Source: Candidatus Sulfotelmatobacter sp.
GTDB lineage: Bacteria; Acidobacteriota; Terriglobia; Terriglobales; Acidobacteriaceae
NCBI GenBank assembly: GCA_030037515.1
Contig: JASHRE010000208.1
Location: forward strand, 1-13,116
Length of the DNA stretch: 13,116 nt
Reading direction: 5' to 3'
The notes under the pieces are model-generated. The model had not been told where the DNA came from, ran no database searches, and saw only the letters and a program-made list of their open reading frames with translations. The position numbers were made by a program, and so were the translations under genes. The stretch's first letter is position 1; each line of letters opens with the position of its first letter. Shown here piece by piece: positions 1-6,129 of the stretch.

Positions 1-1
1 G

Positions 2-316
2 CCGCAGACGGTCGAGCGGTACCTGGTCAAAAAACACAAGCGCCAAATCTTCGGATGGCGATTCAACAATAAAACCCGCTCGATTCCGCGCGACAAGACG
101 CTGCGCGTCGTGCTGCTTTCGCCGGCTAGGGTGCACTGGAGCGTCGACGGCTGGAAATCGGTCCATGATACCGATACGCGCGACACGGGATTGGGCATTC
201 ATGTACTCGATTTGCCGACGGCATCTTTGCCGGCGGGCGGACAGGCCGTGTTCACCTTTTTTTGGCCGAGCGAGAAGCGCTGGGAGGGAGTGGATTACGT
301 CGTCAGGGTGGAGTGA
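2..316 (+). CDS. GH15-type glucoamylase (glucan 1,4-alpha-glucosidase), C-terminal end, 5'-partial
   Basis: The frame is open from base 2 to the TGA at 314-316 and gives 104 residues. The start lies outside the window. The visible part is a small beta-rich domain that begins PQTVERYLVKK. It carries the landmarks VHWSVDGW, TRDTGLGIHVLDLPT, LPAGGQAVFTFFWP and RWEGVDY. I recognise this as the C-terminal accessory domain that follows the (alpha/alpha)6 catalytic barrel in bacterial GH15 glucoamylases, which release glucose from the non-reducing ends of starch or maltodextrin. The catalytic barrel is not visible, so the assignment rests on tail similarity recalled from the family. It should be read as a probable glucoamylase tail, not a proven enzyme. 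The gene ends directly against the broken vapC remnant, so the sequence just after its stop has been rearranged. Confidence 0.7.
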   Translation, partial: PQTVERYLVKKHKRQIFGWRFNNKTRSIPRDKTLRVVLLSPARVHWSVDGWKSVHDTDTRDTGLGIHVLDLPTASLPAGGQAVFTFFWPSEKRWEGVDYVVRVE

Positions 317-321
317 ATGCT

Positions 322-679
322 GGATTTCAAAGCCCGGCGGGACAGCTCATCGAAGCAGAGAATTTACTGCCGCAAAGAAGCCCTCCGCGCGCCACATCTT
401 TTGGATGTCGAGGTCATGCCGGTCCTGAGGCGCCTGACCGGGCAGGGTTCCTCCCAGCTCAACGCGCCGACATGGCGGTTGAGGATCTGAGCGATCTTGG
501 GAGCGTCAGGTATCCACATTTGTTAATTCTTACCCCGGGTTTGGCAGTTGCGCCACAACCTATCGGCCTGCGACGCCACCTACGTCGCGCTGACGGAGCA
601 GCTCGGTGCGTCATTAGCAGCAGGAGGTGGCCGGCTTGCCGCAGCGTCGGGACACACGGCCGTGATGGAATGGCTTTGA
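322..679 (+). pseudogene. vapC: Degraded VapC-type PIN-domain toxin (frameshifted, N-terminally truncated)
   Basis: No single frame is intact here, but four consecutive segments read together as a VapC toxin (PIN-domain ribonuclease). Frame 1, about 328-375, gives QSPAGQLIEAENLLPQ. Frame 2, about 374-460, gives KEALRAPHLLDVEVMPVLRR. Frame 1, about 460-530, gives AQRADMAVEDLSDL and RYPHLLIL. Frame 2, 530-679, gives LPRVWQLRHNLSACDATYVA and then LTEQLGASL, GGGRLAAASGH and the stop TGA at 677-679. The order and spacing fit the family: APHLLDVEV..LRR, then the ALEDL helix, then LRHNLSAYDA-YVALAE, then the LTCD-RLA segment. The N-terminal strand with the first catalytic Asp is absent. The usual Asp of the LTCD segment is replaced, reading AAGGGRLA. 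No VapB antitoxin frame is seen upstream. It is a non-functional relic. The rest of the 317-719 gap holds only the hairpin listed separately. Confidence 0.72.
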
Positions 680-696
680 GCGGGCTCAGGAAATAC

Positions 697-715
697 CGGC
701 CCGGCGGGAGGGCCG
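697..715 (-). terminator. Hairpin just past the phosphatase stop codon, terminator-like
   Basis: CGGCCC (697-702) and GGGCCG (710-715) form a perfect 6-bp GC stem with a 7-nt loop. On the minus strand it begins 5 nt beyond the stop codon of the FHA-GAF-SpoIIE gene and is followed by GGTATTTCC, a short and poor T tract. It could be a weak intrinsic terminator for that gene. It also lies between two converging units (the vapC relic and the phosphatase). The stem is visible; termination activity is inferred. Confidence 0.4.
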
Positions 716-719
716 TTGC

Positions 720-2396
720 CTACAGTTCCGGGCTGGTATAGCAGAGTTCGACGACGGTGCAGTCGTCGCTGAAGGGATTGCCGGCGCAGAACTCGGTGAG
801 GGCACTGAAAATTCCTTCCAGCGTAGGAGACTTCGCCGCGGCCGCCTCCAGACGCGAATCTTCGAAAAAATCTCCACGGGTGTTTTCCGCTTCAGTGACT
901 CCGTCAGTCACGAGAATGAAGCGGTCGCCGGACTGCATTTGGCAGCTGGCGCTCTCAAAGGTCGCGTCGGGCAGCAAGCCAACGGGAACGTTGCCATGCG
1001 GAGGACGCATGACCTCTCCGCCGCAGACCAGCAGCGGAGGCACGTGGCCGCAATTTACGTATTCGAGTTCGCCATCCTTGCGCAACCGCACCAGCAGGAC
1101 GGTGGCGTATTTTTCGCCGCCCATTTTTTCGGCGAAGAAACGATTTACCGCGGCAACCACATCGAGCAGCGACATGCCGGCGGTGAGGTGGGAATAGATC
1201 ATCCCCTGCAAAGTCGAAGCCAACAGTGCCGCCGAAACGCCCTTGCCGCTGACATCGGCCAGCACGACCGCGAGGCCGTCGCGCGTGTTCACCGCGTCGT
1301 AAAAGTCTCCCCCGATTTCTTTACAGGAAAGATTTCTGCCGTGCAGGCGGGCGAACGGAACTTCGGGGATCTTCACCTGCATGAGCCGCTGCTGGATGCT
1401 GGCCGCGATGCTCAATTCCTGCTGGTAGCGACGCGCCTCTTCTTCCGCCTGGACCAGCCGCGCATTTTCGATCAGAGATGCGCCTTCGGTTGCGATCACG
1501 TGCAGGATGTTCTTGTCCACCTGGCTCATGTCGCGCGAGGTAAAACGCGAATCGACATAGAGCACGCCCATGGCCTCGGCCGTGCTGAATGACGGAACTG
1601 GCGTCTGCGCGTCGCGCGTTGCCTGGACCTGCATCTTGCGCAGCGGAATGCAGACGACGGTTCGCAGATCGTAGGCCACGATGCTCTGCCGTCCGGCAAG
1701 GTCTTGCTGGCTGCTGGTATCGGTGAAAAGAAATTCGGAGTTGGAGCGCATCGACTCCTCGAGAATCGAGTGCGAAATGGTTTTGTCGTCGAGCAGCGGC
1801 TCCTTTTTTGAGTTGCGCCCGGCCATGAGCCTCAGCTTTCCGTCGTCGTCCCTCAAGAAGATGTAACCGCGCTCGGCGCGCGTCAGTTGCAACGTCACGT
1901 CGAGCATGGTGATGAGAATTTCGTCGAGAACGCCAGCGGTATTGAGCTTTCGCGCGGCTTCGAGAAAAAGCGTCAGTTTTTCCAGTTCCGTGGCTTCGGG
2001 CTTGACGCCGATGACGGAAATCTGGCTGAGGAATTCGCGCGCGGTATTGGAAGTCGCGTGCGCAGGATTAAAAAGCACGTAGGCGGAGTCGCGAGCGCCG
2101 AACTCGAGGCGGTCGCCGCGTTCCAACTTTTGGCGCTGAATGCGTTCGCCATTGACGAAGGTTCCGTGCTTGCTGCCCAGATCGATGATGAAGAAATCCT
2201 GGCCCTCCTGCATGATCTGGGCGTGATCGCGGGAGACGCGGGGGTCGGCGATGACCAGATCCTTATCGATCTTGCGGCCCACGCTGAAAGGCGTGCGATT
2301 CAGAACGATATTCTTCTGCTCGCTGCCCTGCACGAAGACAAGTGCGGGAAAAACTCCAGATCCGGAGCTGTGATGACTGATGCCAGACAGGGACAT
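720..2396 (-). CDS. FHA-GAF-SpoIIE (RsbU-type PP2C) serine/threonine phosphatase
   Basis: This 558-residue cytoplasmic signalling protein has three domains. An FHA domain (about 20-110) has the phosphothreonine-binding landmarks FSVGR (37-41), VSRDH (54-58) and KHGTFVNG (76-83). A GAF-like sensor (about 140-315) ends in a helical linker rich in Glu, Ala and Gln (315-340). A SpoIIE/RsbU PP2C phosphatase (about 340-555) carries the metal-site motifs GGDFYD (362-367), ADVSGKG (380-386), TDGVTE (497-502) and DDCT (544-547). Such proteins usually dephosphorylate an anti-sigma-factor antagonist and so switch on an alternative sigma factor. The FHA domain suggests a link to Ser/Thr kinase signalling. 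No partner kinase or antagonist gene lies beside it. The start has only a weak AGAG-type site upstream. The upstream GT87 gene on the same strand ends 85 nt before it, so cotranscription is possible. Confidence 0.9.
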   Translation of the reverse strand: MSLSGISHHSSGSGVFPALVFVQGSEQKNIVLNRTPFSVGRKIDKDLVIADPRVSRDHAQIMQEGQDFFIIDLGSKHGTFVNGERIQRQKLERGDRLEFGARDSAYVLFNPAHATSNTAREFLSQISVIGVKPEATELEKLTLFLEAARKLNTAGVLDEILITMLDVTLQLTRAERGYIFLRDDDGKLRLMAGRNSKKEPLLDDKTISHSILEESMRSNSEFLFTDTSSQQDLAGRQSIVAYDLRTVVCIPLRKMQVQATRDAQTPVPSFSTAEAMGVLYVDSRFTSRDMSQVDKNILHVIATEGASLIENARLVQAEEEARRYQQELSIAASIQQRLMQVKIPEVPFARLHGRNLSCKEIGGDFYDAVNTRDGLAVVLADVSGKGVSAALLASTLQGMIYSHLTAGMSLLDVVAAVNRFFAEKMGGEKYATVLLVRLRKDGELEYVNCGHVPPLLVCGGEVMRPPHGNVPVGLLPDATFESASCQMQSGDRFILVTDGVTEAENTRGDFFEDSRLEAAAAKSPTLEGIFSALTEFCAGNPFSDDCTVVELCYTSPEL

Positions 2397-2481
2397 GCTG
2401 CTCTAACCGGTTCGACTCGACTCTTGCCTTTTCGTTTTTGTAGCGACCCAATCGCGCGAGCCACCCTCTTGCTCGAACAGA

Positions 2482-3825
2482 CTACTCTGCCGCGGAGGGC
2501 TCTCGCAAGCCGGATGCGGCGTGGATCCAGCGATCGAGCACGGCCAGCCCAAAGATGAAAATCGGCAGAACGAAATTGGAAAAAAAAGGCGCGGGCCAGA
2601 GCTGATCGCGCAGATTCGAAGTCATCCAGGGATATATGGTGGTCAAGGCGATCGTGGCGATCCAGGGCCAGACGAGCAACAGCAGCGCGATGACTCCCGC
2701 CAGCCGAAAAACCGGCAACAGGGGATGGAGAGAAGTTGCAGTCTTGAACAGCACGAAAATTGCCGGCAGGAGCAAGACCTGGTTGTAGGGCGCAAACATC
2801 GGTACGATCGCAATCGTGAGCGCCAAAACCAGTGCTGTCGAACGCCCGAACTCGGTGCTGGTGGCCGGGTCCCGGCGGGAACGCCATACAACAGCTGCGC
2901 CCACCAGAAGGCAAAGAACCTCCAAAACCCTGCCGGCAATCGAGCCAAACATCCAGAGCAGAACCGACTGATTCTGGGTATAGCGGTGATATCGACCGAT
3001 CGCAGCGACGAACATCGGGAGCCAGCCGGGCAAAAGCAATTCCGCGCCGGCGAGCAAGAGCGTCATCGCGGTTGCGAATCCAATGACAAAACGCTTGCGG
3101 GCGCGCCAATCGCTCACCGCCCAGACGATCAGCCATATCACCGACGGCCACGTCAGCTGCGGCTTGATCGTCGCCATCGCCAGCAATCCACCGGCCAGCA
3201 ACAACCAGTCCGCCGTCAGGCACGCGCAGCCAGCGGCAAGCAGTACCGCCACCAGCAAGGTCAACTGCTGCAGCTTGATGCCCTGCACCATGGGCAACCA
3301 GCCGAGCGCGAGCACCGCCAGAATGAACGCGTAACGGGAGGGGACTTGCCATCGCACAACGCGCAGCCAAAGCCAAACGCTGGCGACAGCGAGTGCGATC
3401 AAGAGCCAGCGAAATACTACCTGCAGCCGCGGGAATGGAACATTCACCGTGGGCGCAAGCAGAAACACGACGTACACGGGATAGGCGAACCCCTGCTGAT
3501 CTTTCGGATCATCGGCGCGCGTGGGGTCAAGTTCGCGTCCGTAATATCCCTGCTGGATCTCGCGCGTAACTTGGTCGCCGTAAGGATTGCGTCCATGAAG
3601 CAGCAGTTCGCGGGCTCCGAGCCAGCGCGGATACAGGTCGGAGAGATTGCCACGGGGACGATGGTGCACCGCCGCATAGGCGATCTGCTGTGCCCGGAGG
3701 ATGTGGTCCATATAAAACCAGGTGCTGGCCGAGGCCAGGGTGGCGAGCAGAAAGGCGAGGGCGAATGAGCGTGAGCTGTTTCCCATGCGCGCTTTATGAG
3801 GAGCCGTGGCTAGGACCGAATCCAT
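2482..3825 (-). CDS. GT87 (DUF2029)-like polytopic membrane glycosyltransferase
   Basis: The 447-residue protein has roughly ten hydrophobic segments, the first at about 20-40. Just after the first comes a predicted extracytoplasmic loop with DLYPRWLGARELLLHGRNPY (63-82), the Asp-containing motif typical of GT87/DUF2029 GT-C glycosyltransferases. KPQ occurs in TIKPQLTWP. Characterised relatives are polyprenol-phosphate-mannose-dependent mannosyltransferases of cell-envelope glycans; donor and acceptor here are unknown. The loop after NPYGD (to about 115) is rich in charged residues and ends with QGFAYPVYVVFLLAP. The start is uncertain: Met1 at 3825 leaves only 12 nt to the divergent neighbour, while Met14 (3786) would leave a more normal intergenic space. 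Neither has a clear ribosome-binding site. It may be cotranscribed with the phosphatase downstream. Confidence 0.82.
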   Translation of the reverse strand: MDSVLATAPHKARMGNSSRSFALAFLLATLASASTWFYMDHILRAQQIAYAAVHHRPRGNLSDLYPRWLGARELLLHGRNPYGDQVTREIQQGYYGRELDPTRADDPKDQQGFAYPVYVVFLLAPTVNVPFPRLQVVFRWLLIALAVASVWLWLRVVRWQVPSRYAFILAVLALGWLPMVQGIKLQQLTLLVAVLLAAGCACLTADWLLLAGGLLAMATIKPQLTWPSVIWLIVWAVSDWRARKRFVIGFATAMTLLLAGAELLLPGWLPMFVAAIGRYHRYTQNQSVLLWMFGSIAGRVLEVLCLLVGAAVVWRSRRDPATSTEFGRSTALVLALTIAIVPMFAPYNQVLLLPAIFVLFKTATSLHPLLPVFRLAGVIALLLLVWPWIATIALTTIYPWMTSNLRDQLWPAPFFSNFVLPIFIFGLAVLDRWIHAASGLREPSAAE

Positions 3826-3837
3826 GACGATGGCTTC

Positions 3838-4758
3838 ATGTTACAACTGTGGGGCAAAACCCAGGGCATGCGCGCACGACTGGTCATCTCGGGAATCATT
3901 GGCCTGCTGTCCGGTTTCTGCTGTTTTTTCGTGATGAAGAAATTTCATCAAGGCGCGGCCGATTTCGGATGGGCCATTCATTTGGCGCAGCGATTCTTCG
4001 CCGGGCAGAATCCATACGATGCGCCGTACGAACAATATCCCTTCACCGCGGGGCTGTTCGCCATGCCCTTCGTCCACATGCGGCGGGAGATCGCGGCCGG
4101 CGTTTTTTTCGGTGTCAGTTCGTTTCTGCTGGCGCTGGGCATGACCGGGAAGGGGTACTTTCGGCTCTTCGTTTTCCTGGCTTATCCGTACTGGGTCGGA
4201 TTGTTCGCAGTGCAATGGTCGACGGTGATCATGGCCAGCGCTTTTTTCCCGCTGCTGTTGCCGGTTACGATGGCCAAACCACAAGTGGGATTGCCGGTAT
4301 TTCTCACCCGTTTGAGCCGGCGTGGCGCCGTGGCGTGTCTGGCGGTCGCCTTGTCGAGCCTCCTGCTGTTTCCCCGCTGGCCCCGGCTGTGGCTGGGCCA
4401 GATGGGGTACTATCAGCATTTTTTTGCCATTCTCATCCTTCCCGGTCCGCTGGTGCTGCTGGCCCTGCTGCGCTATCGGGACCGCGATGCCTGGCTTCTG
4501 GTGCTGACGTCATTGATGCCGCAACGCTGGTTCTTCGATAGCTTCATTCTGTGGCTGATTCCGAAATCGCGCCGAGGGGTTCTGCTCACGGTCGGGCTCA
4601 GTTGGTGCGCCGGCCTTTGGCGCGCCTACCATCCGCCAAGCAGCTTCCACCAGGTCGGACGCTGGATCGTCCTGTCGACCTATCTGCCGATGCTCGCGAT
4701 TGTCCTGTTTCGGGAGCGCCAGGAGGCTTTTGAGCCAGAACTGGCGCGTTCCACATGA
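3838..4758 (+). CDS. Short GT87-like polytopic membrane protein, divergent relative of the neighbouring gene
   Basis: A 306-residue hydrophobic protein with about seven to eight membrane segments, the first at about 15-34. Landmarks match the divergent neighbour: ADFGWAIHLAQRFFAGQNPY (41-60) against DLYPRWLGARELLLHGRNPY, then EQYPFTAGLFAMPF against YPVYVVFLLAP, and MAKPQVGLP (145-153) against TIKPQLTWP. It is therefore probably a GT-C/GT87-related membrane glycosyltransferase, but it is about 140 residues shorter and lacks the long loop after NPY and some C-terminal helices. Substrate is unknown. The start at 3838 has no visible ribosome-binding site. ATG 3868 (Met11, MRARLVISG) puts the first helix right at the N-terminus and may be the true start. 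The Tad operon follows after 206 nt on the same strand. Confidence 0.7.
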   Translation: MLQLWGKTQGMRARLVISGIIGLLSGFCCFFVMKKFHQGAADFGWAIHLAQRFFAGQNPYDAPYEQYPFTAGLFAMPFVHMRREIAAGVFFGVSSFLLALGMTGKGYFRLFVFLAYPYWVGLFAVQWSTVIMASAFFPLLLPVTMAKPQVGLPVFLTRLSRRGAVACLAVALSSLLLFPRWPRLWLGQMGYYQHFFAILILPGPLVLLALLRYRDRDAWLLVLTSLMPQRWFFDSFILWLIPKSRRGVLLTVGLSWCAGLWRAYHPPSSFHQVGRWIVLSTYLPMLAIVLFRERQEAFEPELARST

Positions 4759-4964
4759 ACATGGCACGCCAGTAACCATCTTTGGTGCACATGTGCAGAA
4801 AATTACCACCTTTTTCCCTATCCGTCGGGGTATCATTAGCCGGGATGGGGTTATTGTGCGGATCGAGCGCGGCAGTCTGCGAACCAGCGCGCATCCTGCT
4901 TGAAGTCTTAACTCTACCCACCGCACCAACCATTCGCTGATCGAGACAATTTCAGGGGGAGTTT
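4759..4964 (+). promoter_or_regulatory. Probable promoter/leader region of the Tad operon
   Basis: This 206-nt gap precedes the Flp pilin gene and is the longest non-coding stretch before the Tad run. It contains a perfect 12-bp palindrome, TGCACATGTGCA, at 4786-4797, a short pyrimidine run after it (4809-4819) and a possible -10 hexamer TATCAT at 4831-4836 without a good -35 partner. I found no convincing sigma-70 pair and no sigma-54 GG-N10-GC pair. The end holds the strong ribosome-binding site of flp (AGGGGGAG, 4954-4961). A promoter is inferred from operon layout, not from the bases. Confidence 0.4.
4786..4797. repeat. Perfect 12-bp palindrome upstream of the Tad operon
   Basis: TGCACATGTGCA reads the same on both strands. 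It lies 167 nt before the flp start codon and 27 nt after the GT87-like stop. It has the symmetry of a dimeric transcription-factor site, but only one copy is seen and no cognate regulator is in the window. Confidence 0.35.
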
Positions 4965-5126
4965 ATGGAGTTCGTACGCAGATTATGGTCGGATCAGGAG
5001 GGACAGGACATCGCCGAATACGCCGTGATGCTCGCTGTCATCTTGGTCATTGTCGTCGGCACGGTACGGCTGATCGGATCCAACGCCAACAACGTGTTCT
5101 CGAATGTCGCCAGTTCCATCCAGTAA
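4965..5126 (+). CDS. flp: Flp family type IVb pilin (major pilin subunit)
   Basis: The gene encodes a 53-residue prepilin. Leader MEFVRRLWSDQEG (1-13) is followed by QDIAEYAV, the class IVb signature G/XXXXEY, with cleavage expected after Gly13. Mature Glu5-Tyr6 correspond to Glu18-Tyr19. A hydrophobic helix follows (about 20-37), then a short polar tail ending ASSIQ. Prepilin peptidase (TadV/CpaA) cuts the leader and CpaF with TadB/C polymerises the subunit into the Flp fibre. No peptidase gene is visible here. The start is fixed by a strong ribosome-binding site, AGGGGGAG (4954-4961), 3 nt before the ATG. It is first in the Tad run, as expected for the most highly expressed gene, and is followed by a hairpin. 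Confidence 0.93.
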   Translation: MEFVRRLWSDQEGQDIAEYAVMLAVILVIVVGTVRLIGSNANNVFSNVASSIQ

Positions 5127-5131
5127 AGGCT

Positions 5132-5161
5132 CCGATCCATTGACCGCAGTGGCAGGATCGG
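5132..5161 (+). ncRNA. Intercistronic hairpin between flp and cpaB
   Basis: CCGATCC (5132-5138) and GGATCGG (5155-5161) form a perfect 7-bp stem around a 16-nt loop in the 74-nt gap after flp. No T run follows, so it is a poor full terminator. In pilus operons a hairpin after the pilin gene often protects pilin mRNA or lowers downstream expression; that role here is inference. Confidence 0.4.
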
Positions 5162-5200
5162 CGAATTCGTGGTGGTTGTGTTTGCTTTCAAGGGAGTACG

Positions 5201-6055
5201 ATGAACCGCACGCGTCTGTTAATGATCGGGGCTTTGGCGCTTGCCCTGGGCTTTTTTGCCTCCGTCACCGTTTATAAGAAACTGCAAGCCGCACAGGGCG
5301 GATCGTCCGAGCCGATGATCGACGTGATCGTCGCCGCCAACGATCTGCAGGTTGGAACCAAAATCGACGAGCACGACATCCGGATCATAAAAATTCCCCT
5401 GAGCGCTCTTCCCGCAGGTGCGCCGCGCCGTCGTTCCGATGTGATCGGACATGGCGTCATCATCCCCATGACCAAGGGGGAATTCGTTCTTTCGACCAAG
5501 TTGGCCGGAGATAATGCTGGTTCGGGTTTGCCGTCGCTCATCACCAACGGGATGCGCGCCATCTCGGCGCGGGTGAATGAAGTGGTGTCGGTGGCAGGCT
5601 TCGTCACGCCCGGAACACGCGTCGACGTGCTTTGGACCGGAACACCGACGGGGGCGAACGAACCCGAGACAACGACGGTTCTGCAGAACGTGCTTGTACT
5701 TGCGTCCGGCCACACGCTCGAACGGACCTCGACTGGCGAAGCGCAAAATACCGCCGTCATCACCTTGCTGGTCACCCCCGAGGATGCGGAAAAGCTGACG
5801 CTGGCCTCTTCCGAAGGACATATTCAGCTGGCGCTGCGCAATCCGCTGGACACGCGCGATGCCGATGTGGCGGCTGCCCCTCAGCGTGTTTTGTACAGGG
5901 GCGCGCCCGCCCCGGTGACGCATGCGCCGGTTCGGCGCGTGGTGGAAAAGGCGCCGCCTCCGCCCGCGAGCACGGGGGTGAGCGTTCAAATCATCGAGGG
6001 CGACAAGCCACCACAAGACGTTAAATTTCCAGATAATGGTTCCGGGGCCAAGTGA
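5201..6055 (+). CDS. cpaB: Tad pilus assembly protein CpaB/RcpC
   Basis: A 284-residue protein with an N-terminal membrane anchor or uncleaved signal (about 5-24), then a SAF/beta-clip domain (about 40-104) with IDVIVAANDLQVGTKI and GEFVLSTKLA. The CpaB/RcpC C-terminal domain (about 110-215) includes GMRAISARVNEVVSVAGFV, TPGTRVDVLWT and ITLLVTPEDAEKLTLA. A Pro-rich stretch (about 236-257) precedes the tail. CpaB/RcpC lies in the periplasm, binds peptidoglycan-like ligands through its SAF domains and supports or gates the secretin. AGGGAG at 5191-5196, 4 nt before the ATG, supports the start. The stop TGA overlaps a GTG that would begin a longer reading of cpaC. It is the second gene of the run. 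Confidence 0.92.
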   Translation: MNRTRLLMIGALALALGFFASVTVYKKLQAAQGGSSEPMIDVIVAANDLQVGTKIDEHDIRIIKIPLSALPAGAPRRRSDVIGHGVIIPMTKGEFVLSTKLAGDNAGSGLPSLITNGMRAISARVNEVVSVAGFVTPGTRVDVLWTGTPTGANEPETTTVLQNVLVLASGHTLERTSTGEAQNTAVITLLVTPEDAEKLTLASSEGHIQLALRNPLDTRDADVAAAPQRVLYRGAPAPVTHAPVRRVVEKAPPPPASTGVSVQIIEGDKPPQDVKFPDNGSGAK

Positions 6056-6071
6056 TCACTGATTCCTCAAT

Positions 6072-6101
6072 CTGCCGCAGACGCTGCTTGGTCGTCGGCA
6101 G
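6072..6101 (+). ncRNA. Intercistronic hairpin between cpaB and cpaC
   Basis: CTGCCG (6072-6077) pairs perfectly with CGGCAG (6096-6101). Inside, after a 2x2 mismatch, GAC (6080-6082) pairs with GTC (6091-6093), leaving an 8-nt loop. It sits 10 nt upstream of the presumed cpaC ribosome-binding site (AGGGAG, 6112-6117). It could influence translation or mRNA processing, but only the structure is visible. Confidence 0.33.
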
Positions 6102-6129
6102 GCAATCCCACAGGGAGACAAGTCGGAAG

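Noticed and set aside
262..741. Plus-strand frame of 159 codons spanning the gap after the glucoamylase
   Set aside because: Only two short pieces of it match the VapC family, with the intervening parts matching in another frame. It overlaps the GH15 end and the phosphatase stop, so it is not an intact gene.
2521..3768. 415-codon plus-strand frame opposite the GT87-like gene
   Set aside because: The product is rich in Gln, Arg and Glu with no recognisable motif, while the minus-strand frame has clear membrane helices and family motifs.
4840..4860. Possible sigma-54 promoter in the G-rich stretch before flp
   Set aside because: The GG and GC elements are 9 nt apart, not 10, and the surrounding bases do not match TGGCAC-N5-TTGC.
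6052..6129. GTG start at 6052 for cpaC, overlapping the cpaB stop
   Set aside because: It would put 26 mostly polar, Arg-rich residues before a clear signal peptide. ATG 6130 has a suitably placed AGGGAG.
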